From Camellia lanceoleosa (lineage: Eukaryota > Streptophyta > Magnoliopsida > Ericales > Theaceae), in assembly GCA_025200525.1 (NCBI GenBank), contig CM045763.1, positions 62,941,018 through 63,005,017 of the forward strand: a DNA stretch of 64,000 nt, given 5' to 3'. This document shows, one piece after another, positions 51,270 to 63,512 of this stretch. Made by a program: the position numbers and the translations under genes. Position 1 is the stretch's first letter. Each line of letters opens with the position of its first letter. Under the pieces are notes generated by a model. It was not told the origin of the DNA and made no database searches. It was given only the letters and a program-made list of their open reading frames with translations.

Positions 51270-53006
51270 ACGAAAGGCATTTTGCCTCTTAGCTTTAGAC
51301 ATGCTCTTAATGTATGAAAAACAACCACTGTACTTGATATTTGATATATGGTAAAATATTTTGTGAGTAAATTGTGAATAATAACAAATTACAAAAAATT
51401 ATTGTTTCAAACTTAACATAATTGAGTCTCAAATGGTTCGGACGAGTTTAGTTTTATCATTTTTGTGATTTGACTCAGTTACAAATCTAATCTTAAGCAA
51501 CAGTTTGGGTTTTAATTTTTTTAATTTTTATTTTTTAAATAGAAGCAAATCGAATCATGCTCACTTTTACTTCCACTTCTACTTCTACTTCTACTTCCTC
51601 TTCTACCACTCCCATCGCTCCCATACACAAGTCGATGTTTATTACACACGAGTCAATATTAATCATTTTACACCGGCGGTGGGTGTTTATCAGTCTACAT
51701 GAAACTTTCAATAATGCATAACAAGGAAAAATCAATTAAGATTACTTTTTTTTCTTCTTCTTCTTATTCTTCATGTTTGGTGTGAATATATTATTACCAC
51801 AAAAAAAAAAAAAAAAAAAAAAAGGGGGAAAAAAAGAAGAAAAGAAATACAATGGAGCTCAGTGGAAAACCTGAAGGACAAATGAAAGCAAGAAGCTTAT
51901 AGGTCCAAAAGACAACCACTGGCAAACTTACCAGCTAAATAAATTGCTTATTAACTTATTTATTATAAATTGTAATATTATTTCTTTATTTTTTTACACA
52001 TATTTTTATAAAAAGTCAATAAATCACTAAATAAGTCATACGGATCGGTTTTATAAATAGGAAAATGCTATGGCGTGAATTCCTTTAGGCGTGCATATCA
52101 TACGCACTTTACTACAAAATGTACAACTTCATTATAAAATTTCCTAACATTAATCATAAAATGTGTAATTTTATCACAAATTGGCATAAGTCACAAACTT
52201 TTGCAAAATCAACTATAAATTTTTTGATATTTTGTTATGCCAATTTATGACGAGATTACAAATTTTATAATTGATGTTAGGGGTGCACACCATAGAATTT
52301 TTATTATAAATAAACTAAAACCAAATCATTGTTACAGTTTCATAAACGTTTAAATCAAATTGAATGAAAATTTTGAAATCAAATTAAACTAATCCATAAA
52401 AATGTGAGGCGATTTGATTTAGAATCATAATTTTTATAAATTTTATCATTATTTACAATATGATCATGACATGTTCAAGCATAAAATAATATGTTATTTT
52501 ATAAACAATAATTATTCAAATATAGGTGAAATGTAATTATATTTCATTCATTTTTTTCTTTTTAAATTACTGTCTAAATCTATGATTTAAATTCCTTGCG
52601 TGTTTCAACTGAAAATTACATCACTATAAACGACATTGACTGACATATATATATTTTTTGGAGTCATTTTTTGTATGATTGAATTTTTTTTGAATGTACT
52701 CTCACCGTAATACTATTATACTCTTAATTTTTGTATAATTAAATTTCAGTCATACTTAGATCTTTTCACACTTAATTGGTTGATTGACTATGGTGATTTT
52801 TTTTTTTTTTTTTCAATAGATAGGATAATAATTACATTATAAAAAATATGTATATCATCAAACAAACAGTTACCTAGCATTATGGTGAAATTGGATATCC
52901 AACATTTTGTTAGGTTTTCTTTAAATGAGTCTTTGATTATTTTATGGCCTTTGGATAATTTTTTTTTTTAAGCCTTATTTATATGTTTTTATGGCCGTTG
53001 GACAAT
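51270..53006. other. Intergenic DNA, including a possible fold-back at 52065-52305
   Basis: A (TTCTAC)-type simple repeat lies near 51570-51605, poly-A at 51801-51823, and at 52065-52305 an inverted-repeat stretch (aaaatgctatggcgtg versus, reversed, aaattctatggtgtg) that looks like a decayed MITE. At 52940-53008 'ttttatggcc(t/g)ttgga(t/c)aat' occurs twice. No gene supported. Confidence 0.5.
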
Positions 53007-53011
53007 AATTT

Positions 53012-53455
53012 TGTTGCGTAGAGTTAACTCAATTGTGTTAACTCAGTGAGTTAGCTCAAATTCTAGAAAGGCAACTAGGCAAGTTGCATTTAGAAGCTTG
53101 CTAGATTCTATGCACTGTGCATCTGCAGAAGCAACTTGCAAGCAAGTTGCCATGGCCAAGTTACCAAATTGTCCCCAAAACTTTGTGTATAAATAGGGTT
53201 CAAGGAGGGAACAAAGAATCAGGTGAGTGAATAGTAAGAGCAAGCAAGTGAAGAGTATCAAGTCTTTACCAAGAGTGGTAGAAAGAGAGTGAATAAGGTG
53301 AGGTTGAGAGAAAGAAATAGCCTTGTAATTTCTTTATTCAGTTTAGTAAAAATTCCGTTGCTTGTGGACGTAGACAATCTGTTGAATCACATAAATCTTT
53401 GTGTGTTCTTGTTTGGTTGCTTGTTTGTGTTTGTTTTCAGGCCCTAGACACAACA
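53012..53455 (+). repeat. Solo LTR (copia-type) with AATTT duplication
   Basis: The 444-bp block begins TGTTGCG and ends CACAACA, with a perfect TGTTG/CAACA inverted terminus and AATTT on both sides (53007-53011, 53456-53460). TATA-like tgtataaataggg at about 53187 is followed by a leader rich in 'agtgaataa' words and a poly(A)-type 'ttctttattcag'. No internal part is left. Confidence 0.85.
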
Positions 53456-53460
53456 AATTT

Positions 53461-55986
53461 TTGTTTTACATAGCGATCTTGATTTAGACCCGACCCACTT
53501 ATTACCTTTGAATTCGAGAAACCATATTCGTGATGGTTGTTCCTTTTTCCTCATGTTGGTGTTGGCTTGTTGGTGTTGACAGTGTCTTCTTTTCCTTGCC
53601 TTGTTCTATTCCAAGGGTCGACACCAGTTTGGGAGGTGTCAACACCTCTTGGCTGCTATGTGGCTACTGAAATTTAGGGTCGACACCAATGTCGACACTT
53701 GTTTCTTTTGTTGGCCTTAAGGGTCGACACCAGTCTGGGAAGGGTCGACCCTTGTCTATTGTAGAATTTGAGGTTTGCTTGCTGGAATTTAGTGTTGACA
53801 CCTCGGGTTCAAGGGTCGACATTTTGCCCGCTGCCTAACACAAGTGTCTCAGCTTTCCTTCTTGAGGGTTGACACCACGGTCCCAGGAGTCGACCCCTGT
53901 GACTTTTTTTTCTAGATTTTGTTCGGCTTGGGCTCTACTTTTTGGAAAATTTTGATTTATTCTTTCATTTGACCTTGGAACTACTATTCTACTAATACCT
54001 AGTCATTATATATAGACCCAAAGTCTTCTTTTCTCATAAGTTGTTTCTCTTTTTCCCTCTCTCACCCTTAACTCTCTCTTTTTCTCTCAACATTCACTTT
54101 TTCTCACTTAAATCCTTAGATCTACTCACCTAGAGGTGTCTTCTCACCTCGATCATTTGAGATAAAGTATAGATCGCGTCAAGAGCTTCCCTTTGATCCA
54201 AGTGATTCGTGATTTCGTTGACGTTGAGTTTTTCGAAGTTCTTCTCTTTTACCATTCTAAGCTTGACGTAAGGATTCTTCGCATCTGTTTATGAGTTTTA
54301 ACTTAGTTATTTGTTTTTATAAAACCACCTTGCGAAAGAAATAGACTTTTGAACAAATCTTGGATTTTGGGTTTGAAACTTAAAAGAGGGGTTTTCAAAT
54401 GGTTTCATGGAAATGATTATGGGGTTGGAAATAAGGTGTAGAGGTGACAACATGGTTGGTTTTGAAATTTGGAAGAGGGGTTTTGCCCTAAATGTTGGTT
54501 TCGTATAAATAATGATATAGATGTTGGATTATGGAATTTAACTGTTATTGATTAAGATGGTGGAGTTGGGTATGTATTACCACTCGCATCTCAAAATTTG
54601 GAAAGTTTATCTTCATGGAAATTATTTTATCCGTTTAGAGATATTTGTTTTGGGCTATCGATGGAGGATAGCTATGATTGTTATAGAAATTGCATGAGGA
54701 CTAGGAGAATGAAAACTATTTCTCATCCATTGTATCGAGCATTGTCATACATTTTCACATTTGTAATAATTACATTGTTTTAAGAAAATGGTGAATACTT
54801 GGTGAATCTGGGTAGGGGGTGTGGTTACTATGATAAGTTGGTCTGTGTGTCCTTGGTGAAAGACCAGAAATTCGCGCGGATAGTTATCGAGTCTTCTAGT
54901 TAATACCGGTAAAAATGAAAAAAGAGTAATGCTTATATAGCCTGCTAGTAGACACATTCCTAAAGATTCACAGAGTTATATTCATAAACTAGTTTTCTAT
55001 AAAAATGAAAGTGTTTAATGAATAGTAATATAAACTTGGCATAAGGGTGTAATTTTGGCCTGGCCGGGCCCATGTTGAGCCTTGCAAGTCCCAGCCCAAA
55101 AATCGGGCCGGGCCGGCCCACGGGCCAGAAAACTAGGCCCAAACTCTAGCCCAGGCCTAGGGGTATTAGGGCTTGGGCGGGCCTAAACAATTTTTTTAAA
55201 TTTTTCCCACCAAAATTTTATTATTTTCCATTAAAAAAAAGGGCATCGGGTGGGCCGGACGGGCTGGGCCTCAGGCTGGGCTTTTGGGCGGACCTTGAGC
55301 GGGCCAATGGGCGGAGCCACAGGCCGAGCTTCAAAAAGATGGCCCAGGCCCTAGCCTAAGGCATTGGGCTGGGCTTGGGCTCGGGCCTTAATGGGCTCGG
55401 CCCACCTCGGGCCGCGGGTGGGCTTCGGGCCGCTCACGAGCCAAAATTACATCCCTAACCTGGCATGGCATGATTTAAAAGAGATATAAAATGTTTTGTC
55501 ATGAGCATTGTATGTGCATTTTACCCTTATAGTTTTGTTAAGATTCATATGTTGTGTTGGATTATTTCTACTGGGTTTTGGCTCACCATATATGAGAGAA
55601 ACATTTCGGGTGCAGATGATATACATCCACTAAAGTAATAGCTAGGGAGGACATGGAGCAAGAGCTTCATTTTGTTTAATTGTGTATTTGTTTTGTACAA
55701 GCCAAGGACTTTTATATGTATTCGAATTTAAATCCATTTTGTTGTAACTAAGTACTAACTTGAAAAGTTGTAAGCCTTTAGGACCTTCTCTTATTTGTTT
55801 ACCTTTCATTTTGTTCCTCACCATGTATCACATGCTGTAGATTCAGAGTTAGGCTTATAAATGTATAGTTACATGTGTTGCTCTTTTATATTGGAAATTT
55901 AAATTAATGGAAGTGTTTTTCTCTTCATATGTCGTCTTCTAATCACTATTGTGGATAAGTTGTTTTATTTAATTCAGGGCGTTACA
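53461..55986 (+). repeat. Ty3/gypsy LTR-like remnant containing 'gggtcgacacc' repeats
   Basis: The right end GGGCGTTACA matches the common terminus of chromovirus LTRs. Between 53610 and 53910 the word gggtcgacacc or a variant appears six or more times. A TATA-like tatatatagacc (about 54009) with a CT-rich leader follows. The left boundary is unclear because the solo LTR 53012-53455 is inserted beside or inside it, and two candidate starts exist near 52945 and 52992. A MULE-like MITE sits inside at 55043-55456. Confidence 0.4.
55043..55456. mobile_element. GGGCC-rich MULE-like MITE
   Basis: The termini aagggtgtaattttggcc and, in reverse, agggatgtaattttggct pair over about 17 bases. The flanks aacttggcat (55033-55042) and aacctggcat (55457-55466) fit a 10-bp target duplication with one change, as for Mutator-type elements. 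The inside is dense in ggccgggcc, gggctgggcc and similar palindromic words, unlike any other part of the window. Confidence 0.7.
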
Positions 55987-55989
55987 TTT

Positions 55990-57253
55990 TATTCGAGTTC
56001 ACTGACAAGAAATATATATAAATGTATATGAGTTAATAACACAAATAGTTCACAAAATATCTATTTCATATAATTTTGATCTTCGATGTTTTAAGTGTAC
56101 CAATTTGGTCTCCAATTTATTAATTTTATCACTAAAAAGGCCATTACCTCAATTTTTGTCTACAATTGATAACATAAGCTATGACATTACCTATGACACT
56201 AAATAAGTTTGGACTAAATTAACACAATTGAAAATATTAAAAGTCAAGATGAAACAAACAACATATTCTAGAGACTATTTTTTCTTCTTTTATTAATTTT
56301 TAAATATAATTCAAATCACTAAAATAGGTATAAATTAATCCCACCCACTTCAATAAATTCGAACACTAAAATTGTTCATAGTACGATTTCATTGCATATA
56401 CTAAAGTAGGCCAACTCCAATTTCACCATACATTAAGGATTTGTGTTTGAACTTGGCATTCACGTTTTAAGGCCCACTTCATAAGAATTGGGTTTTTATT
56501 GCTTTAATTAATTTACACAATAATAAATTTTTATGTCATGTTTTGATTATAAATTTGGGTAAGAATTTATTAAAAAAAAAAAAAGAAAAAAAAAGAGAAA
56601 AGGTGTGTAAAAAGATTTGAAAGAGAAAAAGAATAGATATCTATATAGTATATATATAAGGAAAAATGATCTTTTGGAAAAATGATATTTTTAAGAACAA
56701 TGATTGTGGAAGCTCCAAATTCCCAAACTAATTTTGTTAATTTGTTAATTTTTAAAGAAATTAAAAAAAAAATCCATTGGTTAGTTCCTTAAGTCAAAAA
56801 TTCAAAAACAAAAAAAGTTCGAATTATCTACAATTTTGAATTTTAAAATTCAAAACAATATGATATGTCACTCTCACACTTTCAAAAAATAATGTTGATC
56901 AAAACAATTCAAATAAAAAAATTAAAAACACTAATTATCTATGATTTTGATTTTCAAAATTCAAAATAATATGGTAAGCTACCTTCATCCCACTCTCACC
57001 TTTTCTGAAAATAATATAAATATAAAATTTTAAAAACCCAATCAAATTAAAAACTAAATACAATTCTCTCTTTAAAATACTCAATATTTGATTTTTTTTT
57101 CCCCGCCAACTCCTCTCCAAATGTAATAATGTAATGGTTATTCTTTCTCTTTGTCAATAGTCTAAACTTATTTCAAGTTTGTTTGTTGTGATTTTTTTTA
57201 TTTTTTATTTTTTTGTAAATTTATATTTTGGCGTGAGTTTTTTTTTTTTTTTG
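55990..57253. other. AT-rich intergenic DNA
   Basis: A possible fold-back-like fragment lies at 56030-56230 ('accaatttggtctccaattt'), poly-A runs occur near 56572-56597, and there are two similar AT-rich blocks (56820-56900 and 56935-57010, 'tctatgattttgaattttaaaattcaaa'). Nothing coding. Confidence 0.5.
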
Positions 57254-57506
57254 GGGCAAATTACATATACCCCCTTGAGGTTTAGCTAAATTACAAATAC
57301 TCCCCCTGAGATTTTAAAAATTACAGATACCCCCCTGAGGTTTATATTTTCATAACAAATTGCCCCTTGAGGTTATATTTTCATAACAAATTACCCCCTA
57401 ATTTGTTATGCAAATATGACCTTCATGGGGGTATTTGTAATTTCTCAAACCTCAAGGGGATATCTGTAATTTAGCTAAATCTCAAGGGGGTATATGTAAT
57501 TTGCCC
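57254..57506. mobile_element. Fold-back element, about 120-bp arms
   Basis: The left arm gggcaaattacatataccc..cttgaggtttagctaaattacaaatact matches the reversed right arm gggcaaattacatataccc..cttgagatttagctaaattacagatat with few changes. Each arm is built from repeated 'attacaaataccccctgaggttt' units. T-runs flank both sides. It is non-coding and would fold into a hairpin if transcribed. Confidence 0.85.
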
Positions 57507-57509
57507 TTT

Positions 57510-58842
57510 TTTTTTTTGGGTCTATATGACTTTTTTTTTTCCAACTAAATTGATAATAAATATATATATGTTAACTATCTTTGTTTTGGGAGTTGATTTG
57601 AAGTTTTTTTTTTTGTTTTTGTTTTTGAGTGGATGTTTGTATATTTTTTATATTGTTGTTATTATTTCTTTTGATATGTGTGAATTGATAATATAGTTAT
57701 GAGTTTTGTTTTAAATTTTTTTTTATAGAATAAGACGTCTTATATTGTTCTTTATGATTTGACCATTTTTTAAACAAAATTTTTAAATTTTTTATTTGTA
57801 AAAAATTAAAAACATTTAATTGACTTGTCCATCAATAAATAAAATTTTAAATAATGAACACTATTCCATAATTTGTGGATTTTAAGAAGAAAAAAAAATT
57901 TAACACCCATATATGGAATAAGAAAATCTAAAATCATGCATTTTTTTATTTTTCATTTTTAACTCTTTAATACTCTAACGGTACATTTTTATTTCCACAA
58001 TATTGTCTTTTTATACTTACAAAAAAAAAAAAAAAAAACTAGACCAGAATTGCATAATGGTTAGTGGAGGTGGTGAGTATGGCGACAACAAGGGTGATGA
58101 CGAGATCGGCCAGAACATTGTATGGGTGAATTTTGAAACGATGAATATTAAAAGAATAGTAGATAATTTAGGTGATGAATTGATTTAGAAAACTAATATG
58201 TGATTGAGATTAAGTGCGAATTTTACCATATAAAAATTGAATATGGATTATATATATATTTTTTATATATAATTTTGAATACTTTTGTATAATTATCAAA
58301 AATTATTGTGATCACATGTTACTTATCATTTGATATATTATTGTTGTATTATCGTAATGAATTTTATTATTAATGTCTATTATCAATGCAGTGGTGAGAC
58401 GTCATATGATAAATAAAAATATGTTTTGTTATTTTTATTATTGATAATATATTTCTTTGTTTACCTTTTTACAATGTTCAAAAAATTAATTTATATTTAT
58501 TGTTAGTTTTTGTAAATGAGAAGTCAAAAATAAATTTTAACCAAATTCAAGTTATAACTAATTTGAGATTGAAAAGGAAATTTCAAAAGAAATTATAATT
58601 ATATATAATTTTAAAATATTTTTTAAAAAATACAAGGAAAACTTGGAACTATAAATTAAAATTAACAAACTACCTAATTCTATGAAAAAATTTAAATGAA
58701 AAACTGATCAAATTTGAATTTATAATTATTAAATATTTCTAATAAGCCATTAATTTTTTATTCAGGTTTTAGCTTGATCTAGTCTTAAATATTTTTTCAG
58801 ATATAATATATATTAATATTGATACAATCAATATTAGACATA
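57510..58842. other. AT-rich intergenic DNA, nothing recognised
   Basis: Only long T and A runs and AT-rich DNA are visible. A short frame at 58003-58188 is not supported by any motif. Confidence 0.55.
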
Positions 58843-58851
58843 TTTTAAGAA

Positions 58852-59245
58852 GGGTAAATTATGTCGATAGTCCTTGCATTTTGTCTTTTGTGTCAATTTA
58901 GTCTCTATAATTTCAATTAGTTTGATTTTTACCTCTAATTTTAGATTTTGTATTAATTTGGTCCAATTGATAATGCCGGTTAAGATTTTTGAAAGAAAAT
59001 AGTTATTGAGTTGGTTGAGATTAACTTATTGAGTTAAAAAAATTTATAAGTTTGTCTATAAAAGTATAACAAATGCTACTCATGTGCGTATTTTCAATAA
59101 AAAAAAAAAAAAAACTAACAATTATAACAATTGGATCAAATTGAGACAAAATTATAAATTTAGGGTCAAAATTGAGCAAATTAAAATTGCAATGATAAAA
59201 ATAATACAAGAGTTAAATTATAGGGGTTACCAATGTAATTTATTT
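58852..59245. mobile_element. Fold-back MITE with possible 9-bp duplication
   Basis: The left end gggtaaattatgtcgatagtcc and, in reverse, the right end taaattacattggtaacccc are related, and inner arms ('gacaaaattataaatt') also pair. TTTTAAGAA occurs at 58843-58851 and 59246-59254, the 9-bp length of Mutator-type duplications, though the AT-rich word could match by chance. Half of a relative lies at 24390-24545. Confidence 0.55.
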
Positions 59246-59254
59246 TTTTAAGAA

Positions 59255-60495
59255 TAAGTACATAATTTCTTAATTAATTTTGAAATTGTTAATAAATATA
59301 CCAAATAAATATGCACATATTTCCTAGTTTTGTTATAATTTTTAAAAAAAATATATTTACTAATTAAAAATTAAATAAATAGATAGGTCTACTAACTCAT
59401 GGATTGGACATGAACTAGACGATTTTTTGAAGGCTAGGTTTAAATCAAGAATTACTAGCAAAAAAAACCGATTTGAACTAAATTTTCTTGGCTACTTTTT
59501 AGTGTTTAATCTAATATTAGAATCTCCAAATTAGCTCATATCAGTCACGAACTGATGAACTATGATATAATTTAAATATAAAATTTAAATTTATTAGGAC
59601 TAGAATATGACCTACAATTTAGGGTAGCTTTATCTTAAATAATTTTTTTTTATACATAAATATATATATAAATATTCATTTAATTGTTTTAAACATGAAT
59701 ATATAGTTTTTTTTTTTTTTTAAAACTATAGTTCAAACTTTTTAATAAGTATGCATAAAATAAGTCCATATTTCTTATTTTTATTATAAAAAAATATTTA
59801 CAAATATTTATTTACTAATTTAATAAATAGATAGGTCAAATGATTCATATAATTTGGGAACAGAATATTACAATTTTTGATGATTGGCGTAAATCTAATG
59901 TTAAACCCAAATTTAATATCACAATTGAATCCTAATTCATTGTTACGTAAATCCTATAACATAAGACAAATTATAATTTTTAGACTTCACAAAACATGAA
60001 AAAATTACTATATTAACAAATGAAATTTACCACTATCATATGATAAATTAAAGGGAGTGGCTTCTCTCATGTTGGGGCTAAAATTGGACCAAACAGTCCA
60101 ATTAACAGGATCGTGACACATCAGCAAATATAGCAATCAAAGGTTGAGATTCAGCCACACATGTAGAGTCTTAACTCTTACATCAAATGGCATCGTTTTG
60201 TACTAATGGAGGATCACAAACTAACGTTGAGGGCTTTTCATCGTCATCTTCTGGTGAGACTTCTCATCTTCACGCTCAAAAGTTTTTCGCGCTCAAAAAC
60301 GATAGTGATTGTTTTTCTAGAAATTCTCTCTTCTCACCAAAATCTTCATTCGTGAAAAATGAATGGATGAATCAATGTGTATTGAAGTTTTTGAACCTCT
60401 ATGGATGAGAGATTTGTTGGGACCAAACAGGTGATTTGTATGCTCTGTCTCTCAATAGCTAGTGTTATAGGAGTATATATGTTCATAATATACAT

Positions 60496-60528
<33 letters not shown>

Positions 60529-60624
60529 AGGATATATATTGTATATCTATGGCTTCTTTTTTTTTTTATACCTTTTTTCCCTGTCCGTGTGTGTTGTATG
60601 TGTTGGTGAGGATCTGAGAAGAAG
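59255..60624. other. Upstream region of the AP-4 sigma gene
   Basis: AT-rich DNA is followed at 60187-60408 by a 73-aa frame (MASFCTNGGSQTN…) with no recognised domain. A (CA)n(TA)n microsatellite lies at 60494-60528. The TA tract and 'tatatatattgtatatc' about 90-130 bases before the gene ATG could serve as a TATA region. Confidence 0.5.
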
Positions 60625-62814
60625 ATGGGGATCAGATTTATATTGATGGTGAACAAGCAAGGCCAAACTCGTCTTGCCCAATACTACGAGTACCTCACTA
60701 TTGACGAAAGACGTGCTCTTGAGAGCGAAATCGTTCGTAAATGCCTCACTCGCACCGAACAACAGGTATCTTTCTATCTATCTAGTGTTCCTAGTTTTTG
60801 CAAAATTTCAATCTTTCTTCCAAATCTCATCCACTCTCTGGTTGTTTTCCTTCGATCTTTCTCCTCAATTTAATCTTTTTGCAATGGTTTCAAATTCTAA
60901 TTCTGAATTAATTTAATTACTATGTGAATCCAAATACCCAGTTAAGTAATCTAATTAATAAGGATTTTATTCTGGTATTGAAATATTTTTTCACAATTGC
61001 ATCTTCAATAGTGAAAGAGAGACTGTTCCTGAAAATCAATTTTAGGATCCAAAGAAGTCTAGGGAAGTGCATAAATATAGAAATGCTTGAGACAGATCAA
61101 GTTGGGTGTGGCACTATGGTAATGTTAATGGTGTTGATTGAAGGTGCTGTGTAATTGTCTCTTCGCATATGCACCATAAGGAAAGCGAATTGAGAAGCCT
61201 ATTCAAGCAAGAACTCTCTATAGCTACACCCTCCTCGTGATGAAATTTATAAGCGAGGATTAAGTTTTTTTAATAACTTCGGTATCGTCAATGGTGATTA
61301 ATCTAAGGACCAATCCCATCATCCACTAGCAAGGCCCCAATTAAATTTGCCGGGAAAAGCCTTGTATAAGGAGAAACACACCCCAAGTCCCAAGCCTTGA
61401 CATAAAATTGGCAACTATTACCAATTTTAAATTTGTGTGTCAAAACAAGACTATTTCAAGACTTTGTGTGTTAGCTATAATGTTGTGTTAGTACTTATTA
61501 TATAAATGTCAATGACATGTTCGGGATATTAAAACCAGGAATGGAGTTCCTGGTTTCAGAAGAATTTTTTTTTTACTCTGATTTGCACAAGGTTAGTGCA
61601 GTACCTGGACTGACATTAGCTAATGGTGGGTTTAACTCGTCACCCAATAGCTAGGTGGGTTTAACCAACAGCTTTCTCTATTTTCTCTCTTTGTGTGTCT
61701 CTTCAACCGTTGTGGAAATTCACTCACCACCATCACTCTTACCTGAGTCACCGCTGTGCATCACGACCACTGCAATGAAACCCACCCCAACTTCTATTCC
61801 ATCCCATCACTCTTTATCTATAAATATAAATATCTTAATATATATATATATATTTATATGTATAACCCATCCAAATCCCACCATAGCATCACCAGCCCTA
61901 TGGGCCCCTTATCTTATATGTACAATACAAACTAAATAACATGGAAGATGCAACTGAAGGTTGATGGTTAAAAAAGGAAGAAGAGGAAGATAACACAACT
62001 ATAGAGTGGCTTGTGGTGAAAGCATGCAGGATGGTCGGGGTTTGGTAAGAAGATGATAGTAGTAAAAAGAGATTTTATTTTATTTTTATATTAAATATAG
62101 CGTTTTGTTTATTAATATAGCGTATTTTAGTCATCTTATAATGATTTTCAGGACATAATTGGGAACCTGTGCGACTTACCATTTGAGCTGACCCCCACGA
62201 GTGTCCTGCCTGCATTTACGTCATGCATAATAAGATTTTAGCAGTTGCTCATTTGGTGCATGGAAATAATAATCATCCTGAGACTAGGAGACAAGTTTTG
62301 GAGCTGTGCAAAATTCAATCATTTGTTCCTTCACTCCTAGTTAGGAGCTCAATATGTATACATTAAGATCCTATTTTATTGTCGAAAAGCCAATTGTAGG
62401 GCTTTGGAGTTTTTTGTTGTTACCTGTTTTCTCAAATATTAGTGGCATATAGCTTAAGTAGTTACATGTGGTCATTTTAAGGGAGAGTTCAAATAATGTC
62501 AGTTACAGCAAGGAAGTAATTGCAGTCATAGAGCATGTTGATATTAAACGAGCCCTTCTAAATTTTTTCTAATATATATGAATTATTCTATAAAAAATGT
62601 GCTATTATTTTCTAATTATGTTCACTCTCTTGTTTTTTAGTCATCATATAATGTATGGGAAAAAGAAGTCACCATGTAATTTATGTTTCTGTACCTGTCT
62701 TCTATTTTGCAGAATGAGCTTGCTATTCTGGAATTCATACACCTCTTAGTTGAAACCATGGATCGCCATTTTGGCAATGTGGTGAGTCTTCTGACAAAGA
62801 GAATAAAATAAATT

Positions 62815-62851
<37 letters not shown>

Positions 62852-63031
62852 AATAAATATATATATATATATTAATCAATCAAATTTGTAAATTTGCAGT
62901 GCGGGCTGGACAACATGGTCCATCTAGAGAAAGCACATTTCAGGCTGGAGATAATGGTCATGAATGGGTGTATTGTTGAGACAAGCAAGGCTAACATTCT
63001 ATCTCCAATACTGATAGACAAGGCGTCGTAA
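60625..63031 (+). CDS. AP4S: AP-4 complex sigma subunit gene, lacking the second coding exon
   Basis: Exon 60625-60765 encodes [20 protein letters not shown] and on to CLTRTEQQ, the start of the clathrin-adaptor small chain, with donor CAG|GTATCT. Exon 62713-62781 encodes [20 protein letters not shown] and GNV. Exon 62900-63031 encodes [22 protein letters not shown] and the stop. All three are phase 0, so they join in frame to 113 aa, against about 143 in the family. The missing 29-30 residues correspond to the exon with the NYKIVYRRY region, which I could not find in the 1.9-kb intron. The last exon also has changes ([10 protein letters not shown] for the usual CELDxMFHLE; end LIDKAS). The normal protein is part of the trans-Golgi AP-4 coat. 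This copy may be a pseudogene or a truncated duplicate. Confidence 0.85.
62821..62870. repeat. (CT)n(TA)n microsatellite in the last AP-4 sigma intron
   Basis: Continuous CT repeats are followed by TA repeats between the last two exons. Confidence 0.9.
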
Positions 63032-63512
63032 CCATTTTCACTCCAATGCTTTAAACATGCCAAATCTATGCACGCACTTTCTTTGATCTCTTTAGGGTTC
63101 TTGATTCATGTCTTTGTTGTTGTCTCTTGCATAGCAGGATGATGAGCGGAACTAGGGTATTTCAGTGAAATGGATAAGAACTTACAGTTGATTAAATATA
63201 TTGCATTATGAGGTTGGTTGTGTGATTTTTACAATTGCTTGATTGTCTTTAGAAATCAGTAGATATTTTATTCTTTTTCTTGTAATGAAATAAGATGATA
63301 CAAAAATAATAAGAAGGCTCCGTTTGGATTGGTGAATTTGGTAGGAAGGGATTTGAGATTGAACCTCATAAAAATGCAAGTACTAGTGCAAATTCTAACA
63401 TGACAATGTATAATGCAGTCATACTGGGATTGGAGCCCATACTGTTTATTTATCAACATCCTCTGAATTTCATCAACAACTACGTAAGAGAGTGATTATC
63501 AAGAAATATCAC
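63032..63512. other. Space between AP-4 sigma and the MBD9-like exon
   Basis: The 3' flank of the AP-4 sigma gene merges with what would be an intron of the minus-strand gene. A 'tgtaatgaaataagatg' near 63281 is a possible poly(A) context. No other gene. Confidence 0.5.

Noticed and set aside
51505..51702. Tyr/Phe-rich 65-aa frame
   Set aside because: Translation of a TTCTAC-type simple repeat.
53043..53261. 72-aa minus frame with a hydrophobic start
   Set aside because: Lies inside the solo LTR 53012-53455 and opposite its TATA region.
60187..60408. 73-aa frame MASFCTNGG… before AP-4 sigma
   Set aside because: No domain, no splice context and no second evidence; kept only as a note in the upstream region.
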